Shown: positions 16,122 through 25,820, counted from the stretch's first letter. The stretch is DNA of 42,573 bases from Rickettsiales bacterium (GCA_019749855.1 JAIEPI010000132.1:1-42573); one strand, 5' to 3'. Translations and numbers: made by a program. The notes: generated by a model from the letters alone, not told the origin.

Positions 16122-16608
16122 GTCATTGTTTCGTTTCTTTGTTTTCTTTTTATTGGTGTGGGCTACCACCACGGACGCAGCACGGGCCGCCTCGCTGGAA
16201 AACATCACTGTGAGCGATGCCTGGTCGCCGCCACGCCTGTCAGGCAGTCATGTGGGAGTGGCTTTTGCCACGTTCCATAATCAATCTTCAGAAGATATCA
16301 CGCTGCATAGCTTAAGCACGCCGCTAGCTAAAACCGTTGAGATTCATACGCATAACCTTTCCGATGACGGTATCATGCGGATGCAAAAGCTGGACTCGCT
16401 CACCATTCCAGCGGGAGGCAGCGTCACCCTGAAGCCGGGCGGCTTACACTTAATGTTGATGGACTTAGACCAGAATGTCACCGCCGAGGATCATTTTCCT
16501 ATCACGCTGCAAGATGCTTCGGGCATGAAACGCTTTATAGTGAATGTACGACAAAACAATCCTTTGTCGTCTCCCCCTGCGTTGGATAATGCTGCGGGCA
16601 CAGATTAA
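16111..16608 (+). CDS. PCuAC-family periplasmic copper chaperone
   Basis: A 165-residue periplasmic copper-binding protein that hands Cu(I) to oxidase assembly factors. The signal peptide is at residues 1-27 (FRFFVFFLLVWATTTDAARAA). The copper motif of the family (H, about ten residues, M, about 21 residues, HxM) is present: His79/His81, Met89/Met91 and His113-Leu-Met115 (KPGGLHLMLM). VSDAWSPPRLSGSHVGVAF is the usual start of the domain. It overlaps the SCO1 gene by 11 bp. Confidence 0.92.
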   Translation: MHIKSLFRFFVFFLLVWATTTDAARAASLENITVSDAWSPPRLSGSHVGVAFATFHNQSSEDITLHSLSTPLAKTVEIHTHNLSDDGIMRMQKLDSLTIPAGGSVTLKPGGLHLMLMDLDQNVTAEDHFPITLQDASGMKRFIVNVRQNNPLSSPPALDNAAGTD

Positions 16609-16677
16609 AACGCTGAACCTCTCTGATTTTTACCATATCTTAAGGCGAACGCGGCACACTACGAGGATCAAAAAACC

Positions 16678-17358
16678 ATGCGCTCCGCTTTTGCAATGTC
16701 ATCCCCTGCCAAAACAGCTTGCACGAACTCTGGTATCCGTCGCGGCTTCATGTTTGTACTTTCGTCACCTTCTGGCGCGGGTAAAACAACGCTCTCACGA
16801 CTATTGCTACAACAGGAAACGGATGTACGCATGTCGGTTTCCGTGACAACCCGCCCTCAGCGTCCCGGAGAAAAAGACGGAATAGACTACCGTTTTGTGA
16901 CACAGAACATGTTTCAGCAAATGATTATTGAAGACGAATTACTGGAACATGCCACCGTCTTTGGTCATTCTTATGGTACACCGAGACATCACGTTGAGGA
17001 GGCATTGCTTGCCGGCACCGACATGCTGTTTGATATTGACTGGCAAGGCACGCATCAGCTCAAAGAGAAACGGCCCGAGGATTTAGCCAGTATTTTCATA
17101 CTCCCCCCCTCCATGGCGGAGCTGGAAAACCGTCTGCGAAAGCGCGCGCAGGATAGTGACGAAGTAGTGCGCCACCGTATGGCAAAAGCGGCTGACGAGA
17201 TCGTCCATTGGAATGAATATGACTACATTGTCATCAATCATGACCTCACAGAAACTCTGGAGCAAATTCGTCATATCCTGAAAGCCGAGCGCTTACGTCG
17301 TGACCGGCAAACCACCCTGCCCGCCTTTGTGCAGCGACTGTGCACGGAGCGTCCCTAG
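16678..17358 (+). CDS. gmk: Guanylate kinase
   Basis: Phosphorylates GMP to GDP with ATP. The P-loop SSPSGAGKTTLS begins near residue 29. The GMP-binding region follows (VTTRPQRPGEKDGIDYRFV), with LLEHATVFGHSYGTP and the lid RAQDSDEVVRHRMAKA. The product of 226 residues carries about 22 residues before the usual N-terminus (RRGFMFVLSSPSG). The ATG at 16678 is kept because GAGGA lies ten bases upstream; Met25 is an alternative. The 3' end overlaps ksgA by 4 bp in convergent orientation. Confidence 0.94.
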   Translation: MRSAFAMSSPAKTACTNSGIRRGFMFVLSSPSGAGKTTLSRLLLQQETDVRMSVSVTTRPQRPGEKDGIDYRFVTQNMFQQMIIEDELLEHATVFGHSYGTPRHHVEEALLAGTDMLFDIDWQGTHQLKEKRPEDLASIFILPPSMAELENRLRKRAQDSDEVVRHRMAKAADEIVHWNEYDYIVINHDLTETLEQIRHILKAERLRRDRQTTLPAFVQRLCTERP

Positions 17359-18206
17359 CGTTGTGGATAGGTCTGAATCAGACGCCCAAATTCCTCTAAA
17401 CTCAATGTCTCTGCGCGACGCGTGGGATCAATATTTGCTGCTTCCAGCCATGTCTCTGTCGGCACTCCCAACGACTTCAGTGCCCCGCGCAGCATTTTGC
17501 GGCGTTGACCAAAAGCTGCGGCCACTATTTTCTCTGCACGCAAAAAATCTGCGACAAAGAGTGGACTGGAACGAGGGGTCAGCACCACCAGACTGGAGAC
17601 TACTTTGGGTGGCGGCGTAAAGGCACCCGCCGGCAGATCAAAGCCCGCTGATACCTCACATAACCATTGTGCCATCACCGCCAGTCGCCCGTAAGCTGCC
17701 TCATTGGGCGCAGCCCAGATGCGTTCAGCCACCTCTCGTTGAAACATCAACACCATCCGCGTCACCACTGATGGCCCATGGCAAGCAATATCTCTCAACC
17801 AGCGTATCAATAAGGGCGTACCAATATTATAGGGCAGATTGGCAATAATCACTCGCGGCGCCGGTGAGATGGATGCTAACTCCACCTGCATCGCGTCCTG
17901 TGAAATAATTGTCAGCTTGCCATGCGTGGCGTCCGATAACTGACCCAGCCACGGAATAAATCGTGTGTCCAACTCAATCGCGGTGACGCTTGCTGCCGCT
18001 GAGCGTAATAATTCGCGGGTTAAGGCACCAGGCCCGGGCCCAATCTCCACCACATGTTGCCCCTCTAAGTTGCCAGCCAGCGCGACAATGCGCGCCAGTA
18101 TCGCCTCATCGGTCAGAAAATGCTGTCCTAAGCGCTTATCAGCTCGCAGTGTTTCTGCACGAATCCATTCACGTACGGATGGCAAATGGACAAATGGATC
18201 GCTCAT
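17355..18206 (-). CDS. ksgA: 16S rRNA dimethyladenosine transferase (RsmA/KsgA)
   Basis: Dimethylates two adjacent adenosines in the 3' hairpin of 16S rRNA, a late step in small-subunit maturation. The 283-residue protein has the SAM motif VVEIGPGPGALTREL, acidic IELD at the end of strand 2, and the catalytic NLPYN at 123-127. The FGQRRKMLRGALKSLG segment at the C-terminal domain is typical. The ATG at 18206 overlaps the surA stop (ATGA), so the genes are coupled. N-terminal KRLGQHFL is the expected start region. Confidence 0.96.
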   Translation of the reverse strand: MSDPFVHLPSVREWIRAETLRADKRLGQHFLTDEAILARIVALAGNLEGQHVVEIGPGPGALTRELLRSAAASVTAIELDTRFIPWLGQLSDATHGKLTIISQDAMQVELASISPAPRVIIANLPYNIGTPLLIRWLRDIACHGPSVVTRMVLMFQREVAERIWAAPNEAAYGRLAVMAQWLCEVSAGFDLPAGAFTPPPKVVSSLVVLTPRSSPLFVADFLRAEKIVAAAFGQRRKMLRGALKSLGVPTETWLEAANIDPTRRAETLSLEEFGRLIQTYPQR

Positions 18207-19480
18207 TCTGTGGAACCAGCCGAGCGCCGCAACCGAATATCAATAAAAGCAGCACGCCGAAGATCACGTATGTATTTCTGCGATGCCAGCGCCAGTTTTT
18301 CACGAAGGAGCTGCTCGCGAATTTTGTCGCGGTCAGGCGCTGCCATGGGTAACTCGGTTTTTTCACACAGCATGAGCATCTGAATACCCTCAGGGGAAGC
18401 AAACGGCGCACTGACTTCGCCCACATGCAAGCTCTGAACAATGGGTTTAATCTCTGGCGTGATCCCGCTTTGTCGGGTGCGGGTATAATCAACTTTAATG
18501 TTGAGACCTTCAAAATTATTCAGGCCTGCAATGCCTTTTTCCTGACAGGAGCCAGGATGCTGCCGAACGGATTTTGCAATGTCCATCAGCACGTTTACTT
18601 CTTTTGATTCGGCATTTTCATCCAGTGATAGCAATATGCGGCGAAAGGACAGCTCGGAATCTCCTAATGGCTTTGCAATGGTTTCCCGACGTTCTTTCAC
18701 TTGCAGAATCTGAAACCCGACCGGCCCACGAATAGGCCCCACATAGCCGGGTAAGCTTGCTTTGGAGAGCTGCTCAGCCACCAGTGGATCCAGTTGCGTC
18801 GAGTCCACCCAAGTCGGCTCAAGGCTGCTTGCCTGTGTTCCCGCTAATTGCGTCGCCAATGCATCAAAGTTTGCCCCGTTGTCGATCTCAGCACGCAGTT
18901 TCTTGGCCAGTTCACGCGTTGCATCTTCTGACTCAGGACTATCCACGGGCAATACCAGAGAAGCAATCAATAACTCCTCCCGCTTCGCCGATGGGTTCAT
19001 GCGGCGTTCGATCTCGCCGTCAATTTCCTCTCCACTGACATTCACCGTGCGGCGAATGCGCTTGCCCACCAGTTTGCTCCATGCAATCTGTGCGGCCAGT
19101 TGATCGCGGAACGTACGCGCAGGAACGCCCTGTTTCTCGAGAAACGCAATCAATGAGCCAGCCGGACGGCCGCGCTCCTGCTCCATGGCGCCGATAGAAC
19201 CCTCTACTTCATCCGGCCCGACCGCAATGTTAAATCGCTTGGCTTCCTGCTCCTGCAGAGATTCATCAATCAGGTTTTGCACAATGCGCTGCAGCAGCTG
19301 ACGACGCACCTGTGGTGAGTCTGACAAACCCGTGGTTGAAAGGGTAAGCTTCAGCCGGTCCTGTATTTCAAGTTTCGTAATAATGTCTTCATTCACGACA
19401 GCGCCAATTTCATACTGCTCCGCCGCATAGGCCGGAGCCATCATAACCATAATCAAGAGCATGGAACGAAAGATCATCAT
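18203..19480 (-). CDS. surA: SurA-type periplasmic peptidyl-prolyl isomerase/chaperone
   Basis: Periplasmic chaperone for outer-membrane proteins. The 425 residues begin with a signal peptide ending AYA (about residue 19). The SurA N-terminal helical domain follows (AVVNEDIITKLEIQDRLKL, then IDESLQEQEAKRFNI). Two parvulin-like regions come next: about 165-265 (ELLIASLVLPVD ... GPIRGPVGFQILQVKERRE) and about 285-390 (SFRRILLSLDENAE ... GEVSAPFASPEGIQML). It sits between lptD and ksgA. The pdxA gene found between surA and ksgA in enterobacteria is absent. Confidence 0.93.
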   Translation of the reverse strand: MMIFRSMLLIMVMMAPAYAAEQYEIGAVVNEDIITKLEIQDRLKLTLSTTGLSDSPQVRRQLLQRIVQNLIDESLQEQEAKRFNIAVGPDEVEGSIGAMEQERGRPAGSLIAFLEKQGVPARTFRDQLAAQIAWSKLVGKRIRRTVNVSGEEIDGEIERRMNPSAKREELLIASLVLPVDSPESEDATRELAKKLRAEIDNGANFDALATQLAGTQASSLEPTWVDSTQLDPLVAEQLSKASLPGYVGPIRGPVGFQILQVKERRETIAKPLGDSELSFRRILLSLDENAESKEVNVLMDIAKSVRQHPGSCQEKGIAGLNNFEGLNIKVDYTRTRQSGITPEIKPIVQSLHVGEVSAPFASPEGIQMLMLCEKTELPMAAPDRDKIREQLLREKLALASQKYIRDLRRAAFIDIRLRRSAGSTE

Positions 19481-19535
19481 GTTCGTATAACGGGCTTCAA
19501 AGCTTCGTAAAATCGGAAAGTTTGTCCACGCTGTT

Positions 19536-21671
19536 TCAATTGATATTCTTCAATATAACCTGCACCAAAAACGAGCTATCGGGACGAAAATCACGATCAC
19601 GCGTAAATTCACGATCAAAGCGCGAGATCACCGTGACGCATTCATTCTGAAAGGTCAGGCTGGATCCAACAGAGCGCAACTCATTAATATCAAAATCCTG
19701 TCGTGCGTAGCTATTCATCGTCCAGTTTTCATTCAAGATCAGATTTCCTGAAAACAGGCCCTCATCTCTCTCAAACAGTACCGGATCATCCTGTATCACC
19801 AGATAATCTGCGTAGATGGAAAAAGGACTAAAATTTAACAATGCGCGCAATTCGCTTCGACGCAATGTATACTCGTTGGGATCGACACGAAAACGATAAT
19901 CCACTTCATAATTGGCACCATTCAAGCCGAACTTGCCAACGTAATCGGAAAGATCACGCGGGGAGTCGGAGACGGGAAAGACTCTGTCGCCGTCTAATTG
20001 AATATCCTGTCCCAGCATCGCATTGTAGCTAGTGCCGGCGGCTGTACCATACTCACCACGCACGCCGTAAACGGCGCGTGTTCCATTCTCAATACGATCA
20101 TATCCGGCGAAACGATTGTACGAGAATAAGTTAATATCAGAAAATTCAGGCACCAAACTATCTTCATTGGGAATAAAGTCAGAGTTATTGCCGTTACTAC
20201 TGACAATGACCTGTGCCATGGGCTCAACGGTGAGGCTATCATCGCCAATAAACTGCATCACTGGATAGCGCCATCCAGAGGCAAGTCGCGGCACAGCGCG
20301 TGACTGGCTGCCATCAAATTCTCCGCCCGATGCTAGGCTTAGGTCGGAGATAGAATAAATATCCGTACGCACGCTGGCATCGGTTTCAAACACATGTCCG
20401 CCCGAGGTCACGTAGGGGATGGTCCAACCGGAATCCAGTGTAGCTCGGCGTGAGTCTGTATTAATCTGACGTGTAATCGCACGGCCACTGGCCTCAAGAT
20501 GCACCCGTGAGCCTAACACGAGCGGATCACTCTCAAGATACATTTTTGCGGAGGGCAGAACAACCGGCGAGCGATCAGGATCAGAATTTGCCTGCAAGCC
20601 CTGAAAGGCAAGACTCTCCACAACCGTATAGTTTCGATCTTTAATACGCTCACTGAACAAACGTGAGCGCAGCATGTTTTGATTACCAAAGCGATAGCGG
20701 CGGAGATAGGTATCATCCGTCGTGCGGTTCACATCAAAACCCCAGCTCCAATGCTCAGACAAACTACTGCCGCCTTTAGCAAACACATGCCCGCGAATCT
20801 CATTTTGCCCGGGAATCGGTTGTCCAAAATCATCGCGCTCCTGAGGATCAGTGATCGAGCCATCCAGCTGGTAAAAACCATTATCCGTCATGTGCCGGTA
20901 TTGAGTAATGAGCACCGGCTCTTCTTTTGAGGTCAATAGTGGCGTGATCGTCGCATCAATGTTGGGCGCGATATTGAGATACACCGGCACCTGGAATGTT
21001 GAGCCAAGCTGTCGGTTTTGCGAATAAGAGGGCGCTAGAATACCTGTTTTTCTCTCAGCATCCGGCGTTGGATGTCTGAAATAAGGCGTGTAGAGAACAG
21101 GCAAACCATAAAGCTCCATCCACGCCCCGTGATACACAACTTCCTGCGCTTCGTTATCTATCCTGATTTTATCGGCTTTGATTTGCCAAAGGGGCGCGCC
21201 TGCTTCACCTGTTTGCTTGTCACGGCACAATTTGCACGGTGAGTACACGGCTTTTGATAGTTCATAGGTTGTTTCATTGATTTTTTTTGCTTCCCGCGCG
21301 GCAAATAAAGAATTATCCGCCAGACGCACGCGAAAATTGTCAATAATTCCTTGCTGCAAATCATCTTTAAGGCGCAATTCTTTAGCAAATAAAACATTGC
21401 CGTCCGGCTGCAACAAACTGATGTTGCCCTGCGCTCTTACGATGTTTTGATTCTGATAATAGGCAATACGATCGGCAAACAGCACGTAATCGCCCTGTAC
21501 GACCTGCACTTTTCCCTGCGCGACGACAATCGCATTGGTTTTATCATAGCCCATCTGCTGCGCGGACATATACACAGGCTTGCCGGCGTCCCGACCCATG
21601 GCAGCGACATCTGCCTTGCTTACCGAGGCGCTGAGGAAACAAAAAATGAGGGCCAGCTTGAATGCGCGCAT
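19536..21671 (-). CDS. lptD: LPS-assembly protein LptD
   Basis: Outer-membrane beta-barrel that inserts lipopolysaccharide into the outer leaflet. The 711-residue precursor has a signal peptide (MRAFKLALIFCFLSASVSKA) and an OstA/LptA-like jellyroll at about 35-140 (AIVVAQGKVQVVQGDYVLFADRI, then VRAQGNISLLQPDG). The barrel follows, with the family segment YGLPVLYTPYFRHPTPDAERKTG (around residues 190-215) and ending YEVDYRFRVDPNEY ... CVTVISRFDREFTRDRDFRPDSSFLVQVILKNIN at the C-terminus. Cysteines occur near residue 147 (SPCKLC) and in NECVTV, compatible with stabilising disulphides. First gene of lptD-surA-ksgA, with 55 bp to surA. Confidence 0.94.
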   Translation of the reverse strand: MRAFKLALIFCFLSASVSKADVAAMGRDAGKPVYMSAQQMGYDKTNAIVVAQGKVQVVQGDYVLFADRIAYYQNQNIVRAQGNISLLQPDGNVLFAKELRLKDDLQQGIIDNFRVRLADNSLFAAREAKKINETTYELSKAVYSPCKLCRDKQTGEAGAPLWQIKADKIRIDNEAQEVVYHGAWMELYGLPVLYTPYFRHPTPDAERKTGILAPSYSQNRQLGSTFQVPVYLNIAPNIDATITPLLTSKEEPVLITQYRHMTDNGFYQLDGSITDPQERDDFGQPIPGQNEIRGHVFAKGGSSLSEHWSWGFDVNRTTDDTYLRRYRFGNQNMLRSRLFSERIKDRNYTVVESLAFQGLQANSDPDRSPVVLPSAKMYLESDPLVLGSRVHLEASGRAITRQINTDSRRATLDSGWTIPYVTSGGHVFETDASVRTDIYSISDLSLASGGEFDGSQSRAVPRLASGWRYPVMQFIGDDSLTVEPMAQVIVSSNGNNSDFIPNEDSLVPEFSDINLFSYNRFAGYDRIENGTRAVYGVRGEYGTAAGTSYNAMLGQDIQLDGDRVFPVSDSPRDLSDYVGKFGLNGANYEVDYRFRVDPNEYTLRRSELRALLNFSPFSIYADYLVIQDDPVLFERDEGLFSGNLILNENWTMNSYARQDFDINELRSVGSSLTFQNECVTVISRFDREFTRDRDFRPDSSFLVQVILKNIN

Positions 21672-21810
21672 ACAAAGTTTGTAGCGGGATTGCTTGTCAC
21701 GTGCAACGCACCCATGCGAATTATGCTATTCCGAAGAAAACTTCCCCAACTTCGCGTCAAAAACATCAAATGTGAGACCAGTTCGCGGATATTCGCTTAG
21801 AGGCTTACAC

Positions 21811-22806
21811 TCATAGATAATGATCTTCATTTACCAGATGGGAGGTCACATAGTCGCGCACCCCGTCTTCAAGCGAATAAAAGGGCGCCATATAACCTGC
21901 TGCACGCAGACGCGTCATGTTCGCTTCAGTGAAATATTGATATTTATCACGTATTTCAACAGGCATGTCGATATAATGAATCTGTGGTGGATGATTGACG
22001 GCACTAAAGACAGCCTTCGCCAGATCCTCAAATGTGCGGGCCTTTCCGGTGCCTAGATTATACATGCCGGAAACCTCAGGATGGTCGAGAAACCATTGAA
22101 TGACGGCGACACAATCTTTCACGTAGATAAAGTCGCGCAACTGGCCACCATCTTTGTATTTTGCATTATAGGAATGAAATAACTTCACCGGTCGGTGAGC
22201 AAAAGCGTGCGGGAAAATCCGCGCGGCGACACTTTGCTGTTCCCCCTTATGATATTCGTTCGGGCCATACACGTTAAAGAAACGTAAGCCCACCCATTGC
22301 GGCGGCTGTTTTTCATTCCGCTCCAGACTGCGTGCGACAAAACAATCAAAAAGCCATTTACTCCAGGCATAGGTATTGAGGGGTTTGAGTGTTTTGAGAT
22401 AATCTGTCGAAAAATCGTCTAAAAAGCCCTGACTGCCGTCGCCATACACTGACGCCGAGGACGCATAAATAAAGCGTGTTTCATGTTCGATGCACCAGGC
22501 GCGAAGAACGCGGGTGAATGTGTAGTTGTTTTCAAGCAACAAATCCGTGTTGCGTTCAGTGGTAGAAGAAATGGCTCCTAAATGAATAATGGCCTCAACT
22601 TCACCTGCGTTCATCTCCAGCCAGTAAAAAAGCTCTGCGGGAGAAATAATCTCATCGACTGGGTGTTTGGAGAGGTTGCGCCATTTCTCATCGCTGCCAA
22701 ATACATCACAAACCACCACGCGCGCATTCGGATGTGCGGCACTGAGCGCCGCCGCCACATTAGAGCCAATAAAGCCGCCACCGCCTGTGACTACATAAGT
22801 TTGCAT
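21811..22806 (-). CDS. hldD: ADP-L-glycero-D-manno-heptose 6-epimerase
   Basis: NADP-dependent short-chain dehydrogenase that makes the heptose precursor of the LPS inner core. The product is 331 residues. The Rossmann motif TGGGGFIGSNVAAAL begins near residue 6. The HldD-specific FGSDEKWRNLSKHPVDEII, the catalytic YAWSK (Tyr, three residues, Lys) and GLRFFNVYGPNEYHKG are present. The ATG at 22806 is chosen for GGAG 8-12 bases upstream; a TTG 18 codons earlier is unlikely. It is divergent from ubiK across 87 bp. Confidence 0.95.
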   Translation of the reverse strand: MQTYVVTGGGGFIGSNVAAALSAAHPNARVVVCDVFGSDEKWRNLSKHPVDEIISPAELFYWLEMNAGEVEAIIHLGAISSTTERNTDLLLENNYTFTRVLRAWCIEHETRFIYASSASVYGDGSQGFLDDFSTDYLKTLKPLNTYAWSKWLFDCFVARSLERNEKQPPQWVGLRFFNVYGPNEYHKGEQQSVAARIFPHAFAHRPVKLFHSYNAKYKDGGQLRDFIYVKDCVAVIQWFLDHPEVSGMYNLGTGKARTFEDLAKAVFSAVNHPPQIHYIDMPVEIRDKYQYFTEANMTRLRAAGYMAPFYSLEDGVRDYVTSHLVNEDHYL

Positions 22807-22893
22807 ATTTTTATCTCCGTATGATCGTCTAAAACTTGCTTTTGGATAGTCTAGGGCCAATATGTAAAGAAGTCGTTACAATTGGAGGATGCC

Positions 22894-23148
22894 GTGCAGA
22901 AGGATAACAAGTTTTTTGATGATATGTCGCGCATGATGTCTGGTGCGGCGGGCACTATGTTTGATGCCAAACGTGAAATAGAACAACAATGCGCCGCGTT
23001 TGTTGAGAAATTTTTACTGAAAATGAATTTTGTCAGCCGCGAGGAATTTGAGGTGGTGCGCGACATGGCGAGTAAGGCACGTGCAGAAAATGAGGCACTG
23101 AAAGCTCGTCTGGATGCTCTGGAGGCTCACAAGAAACCGTCGAAATAA
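22894..23148 (+). CDS. ubiK: UbiK-type accessory factor (BMFP, formerly YqiC)
   Basis: A small helical and coiled-coil protein of the BMFP family. In enterobacteria UbiK supports ubiquinone biosynthesis as an accessory factor; other members cause membrane fusion in vitro. From GTG 22894 the product has 84 residues (QKDNKFFDDMSRMMSGAAG...), with a C-terminal coiled coil (SKARAENEALKARLDALEAH). GGAGGA lies four bases before the GTG; a TTG at 22882 would sit inside that ribosome-binding site, so the GTG is preferred. Confidence 0.85.
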   Translation: MQKDNKFFDDMSRMMSGAAGTMFDAKREIEQQCAAFVEKFLLKMNFVSREEFEVVRDMASKARAENEALKARLDALEAHKKPSK

Positions 23149-23258
23149 TACGCTTTGAGAGTTTTTTATAAGAATAATGAAACGTATTTTAGAGATTTTT
23201 TACCTTTTCCCTTTATGCTGCACTGCGTCATATTACTTTATTTACGGAGATCCATTCG

Positions 23259-24527
23259 ATGCGAAGCCCACAGGAACTAGAAAAAGAATGGTCATCCTCT
23301 CCCCGCTGGGCCGGTGTGACGCGGAATTACAGCGCAGAAGATGTGGCGCGCCTGCGCGGCACCGTGGCCATCGATTATTCAATTGCGCGCTTAACGGCTG
23401 AAAAACTATGGGCCTCAATGGGCAGCCTACCCTATGTCAATGCGCTTGGCGCACTCACCGGCAATCAGGCCATGCAACAGGTCAAAGCGGGATTGAAAGC
23501 GATTTATCTCTCGGGTTGGCAAGTCGCCGCCGATGCGAATCTGGCTGGACAGATGTATCCCGATCAATCGCTATACCCGGCGGATTCCGTGCCTTCAGTG
23601 GTGAAACGCATCAATAATGCTCTGCTGCGTGCTGATCAGATTCATCACGCGGAAGGCGATGACAGCATCGACTGGATGCAGCCTATTGTCGCCGATGCGG
23701 AGGCTGGTTTTGGCGGCAATCTCAATGCGTTTGAGCTGATGAAAGCCATGATTGAAGCCGGTGCTGCCGGTGTGCATTTTGAGGATCAGCTTGCCAGCGC
23801 AAAAAAGTGCGGCCATATGGGCGGTAAAGTTCTGGTACCAACACAAGAGCAGGTACAAAAACTACAAGCCGCGCGTCTGGCGGCAGACATTTGCGGCGTT
23901 CCAAGCGTGCTGATTGCACGAACGGATGCGAATGGCGCTTACCTGATTACCAGCGATATTGATCCCTACGATGCCCCTTTCGTGGAGAAAGAGCGCACCG
24001 TGGAAGGATTCCACACCATGAAAGGTGGCATTGAATGTGCCATTTCGCGCGGCCTTGCCTATGCGCCGCATTGTGATCTCATCTGGTGTGAAACCTCGAC
24101 GCCCGACCTCAAAGAGGCGCGTCAGTTTGCCGATGCAATTCACAAAAAATACCCTGGTAAATGGCTGGCCTATAACTGCTCACCTTCCTTCAACTGGCGA
24201 AAAAATCTCGACGATACGACCATCGCCAAATTCCAAAAAGAGCTGGGTGCCATGGGGTATAAATTTCAATTTATTACGCTGGCAGGCTTCCATTCACTCA
24301 ATTACTCCATGTTTGAGGTGGCAACCGCCTATAAAGCACAGGGCATGACGGGCTACGTGCAGTTGCAGGAAAAAGAGTTCGCCGCAGCAGCACATGGCTT
24401 CACCGCGGTGAAGCATCAACGCGAAGTAGGTACCGGCTATTTTGATGAGGTGGCGCAAGCGATCTCAGGCGGCACCTCTTCAACAACCGCGTTGCATGGG
24501 TCAACGGAAGAGCAACAATTTGCGTGA
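23259..24527 (+). CDS. aceA: Isocitrate lyase
   Basis: Splits isocitrate to glyoxylate and succinate, the first step of the glyoxylate bypass. The 422-residue protein carries the signature KKCGHMGGKV (182-191) with catalytic Cys184. Upstream is SLYPADSVPSVVKRINNA, then the Mg-binding IVADAEAGFGG, and later the NCSPSFNW block. Length and order match the short (about 430-residue) bacterial class. The ATG at 23259 has GGAGA upstream. No malate synthase is in the window, so the pathway partner must lie elsewhere. The next gene begins 10 bp after the stop. Confidence 0.96.
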   Translation: MRSPQELEKEWSSSPRWAGVTRNYSAEDVARLRGTVAIDYSIARLTAEKLWASMGSLPYVNALGALTGNQAMQQVKAGLKAIYLSGWQVAADANLAGQMYPDQSLYPADSVPSVVKRINNALLRADQIHHAEGDDSIDWMQPIVADAEAGFGGNLNAFELMKAMIEAGAAGVHFEDQLASAKKCGHMGGKVLVPTQEQVQKLQAARLAADICGVPSVLIARTDANGAYLITSDIDPYDAPFVEKERTVEGFHTMKGGIECAISRGLAYAPHCDLIWCETSTPDLKEARQFADAIHKKYPGKWLAYNCSPSFNWRKNLDDTTIAKFQKELGAMGYKFQFITLAGFHSLNYSMFEVATAYKAQGMTGYVQLQEKEFAAAAHGFTAVKHQREVGTGYFDEVAQAISGGTSSTTALHGSTEEQQFA

Positions 24528-24537
24528 GACGCGCCAC

Positions 24538-25404
24538 ATGGCACGCCTCCTCAATATCCCACTGCTCACTGACGCCTGGCGAATGGCAGTTCGATACGGT
24601 GATGTGCTGGCGCCGGTCACGGTGTTTTTTGGCTTCATTAATGACGCGATCATGCGCGTGGGTGGAACGGGCCACGCTCAACAAGCCGCCATCATCAGTC
24701 AATTATCACAAAGCAGCGGCGGTCTGCAAAGTCTTGCGGCCATCAATACAACCATTGGCACCGCGCATAACCCAGCGGACAGTTTTATCTCAATTGGTCT
24801 GTTGCTGTTAGCCGCTTCGGTTGAACTGGTTATTCTATTGGGGCTGACTGATACATTGATTCAGCGCAAGGGCTTACGGCTGAACGTTCTTTTGCGTTTT
24901 TTCAGGCATGGCTTGATTGGATCACTCCAAGGATTCTGGCGGGGATTTTTTCGCTTTCTGCTTTTTAGTATCGCTCTGTCGGTTGGTATTCTGGCGTTGC
25001 TACTCATGCGCGGCGAGGTGTCGTTTGGCGCCTTGGCACTGGTTGCGATAGCGACATTGGCCGTTTTTATATGGATGATGTGGTTCCTGCTGCCCTACAT
25101 CTTTGCGACACTGGATTGTGTCTTGCATGCTAAGGATTTCGATTCGGCCTTCATCCGTAGTGAGGAAGCGTTGAAGGGACGCTACCTTGAAGTGCTGCTG
25201 ACGCTAGGCATCAGCACCCTGCCCGCTTTATTGAGCAATCTGTTGCTAGCATGGTTGCCTGAATCCTATGGCGCAACGGTGACCATTATCCTCACCAACC
25301 TACTGATGGTTCCAGCTCTGGTGCTTCTGTATCTCTATGCTCGTGATTTTTTTGCTGCCCCAGTTAGCAGCACTGAAACAACAATGTCCGTCAACGCTGA
25401 GTAG
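24538..25404 (+). CDS. Multi-pass membrane protein, unknown
   Basis: A 288-residue protein, probably five or six transmembrane segments: around SFISIGLLLLAASVELVILLG, FFRFLLFSIALSVGILALLL, FGALALVAIATLAVFIWMMWFLLP and YGATVTIILTNLLMVPALVLLYLYA (long stretches abbreviated by residue range in the middle and C-terminal thirds). I do not recognise a family. The ATG at 24538 avoids the 86-bp overlap with aceA that the longest frame (TTG 24442) would need; ATG 24496 is also possible. Its 3' end overlaps the convergent J-domain gene by 14 bp. Co-transcription with aceA is likely from the 10-bp gap. Confidence 0.75.
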   Translation: MARLLNIPLLTDAWRMAVRYGDVLAPVTVFFGFINDAIMRVGGTGHAQQAAIISQLSQSSGGLQSLAAINTTIGTAHNPADSFISIGLLLLAASVELVILLGLTDTLIQRKGLRLNVLLRFFRHGLIGSLQGFWRGFFRFLLFSIALSVGILALLLMRGEVSFGALALVAIATLAVFIWMMWFLLPYIFATLDCVLHAKDFDSAFIRSEEALKGRYLEVLLTLGISTLPALLSNLLLAWLPESYGATVTIILTNLLMVPALVLLYLYARDFFAAPVSSTETTMSVNAE

Positions 25405-25810
25405 CCGCCAGCAAAACCTGACGTGCCTCATTCAAACGACGGGTATAATCGGCGGTACCACCCTGATCGGGATGATGTTTCTTCATTAACTGGCGCCAGG
25501 CATCATTAATCTCATCTGCCGTAGCATGTACTGAAATATTCAGGACCTCACGGGCTTCCGACTCACTCATGGCCTGTCTGGGATGCGACGTTTGTCCTGC
25601 CGTATGTGCCTGAGCGCGCCATAAGGGCAAGATAGCAAGAAAATACAGCACCAACATTCGGATGCGGGGGACAAACATGCCAAGCAACATCCCCATACGC
25701 GCCAATATCTGTCCGAGTGCGCCTAACCTCTCTGAAGGAACGCGCGTGGCAAGTGTCATCAAGGAATGCACCACGACGACGATCAATACCCCAATGACGA
25801 TAAGGCGCAT
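25391..25810 (-). CDS. Membrane-anchored J-domain protein
   Basis: A 139-residue protein with one or two N-terminal membrane segments (IVIGVLIVVVVHSLMTLA, then RMLVLYFLAILPLW near residue 50) and a C-terminal J domain. The J domain has HPD in LMKKHHPDQGGT, followed by YTRRLNEARQVLL. This is the inverted topology of TIM14/Pam18-like J proteins, which recruit Hsp70 to a membrane. The start codon lies 11 bp after mipZ, so the two are probably one operon. The Hsp70 partner and client are not visible. Confidence 0.85.
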   Translation of the reverse strand: MRLIVIGVLIVVVVHSLMTLATRVPSERLGALGQILARMGMLLGMFVPRIRMLVLYFLAILPLWRAQAHTAGQTSHPRQAMSESEAREVLNISVHATADEINDAWRQLMKKHHPDQGGTADYTRRLNEARQVLLAATQR

Positions 25811-25820
25811 GGCGAGCGTA

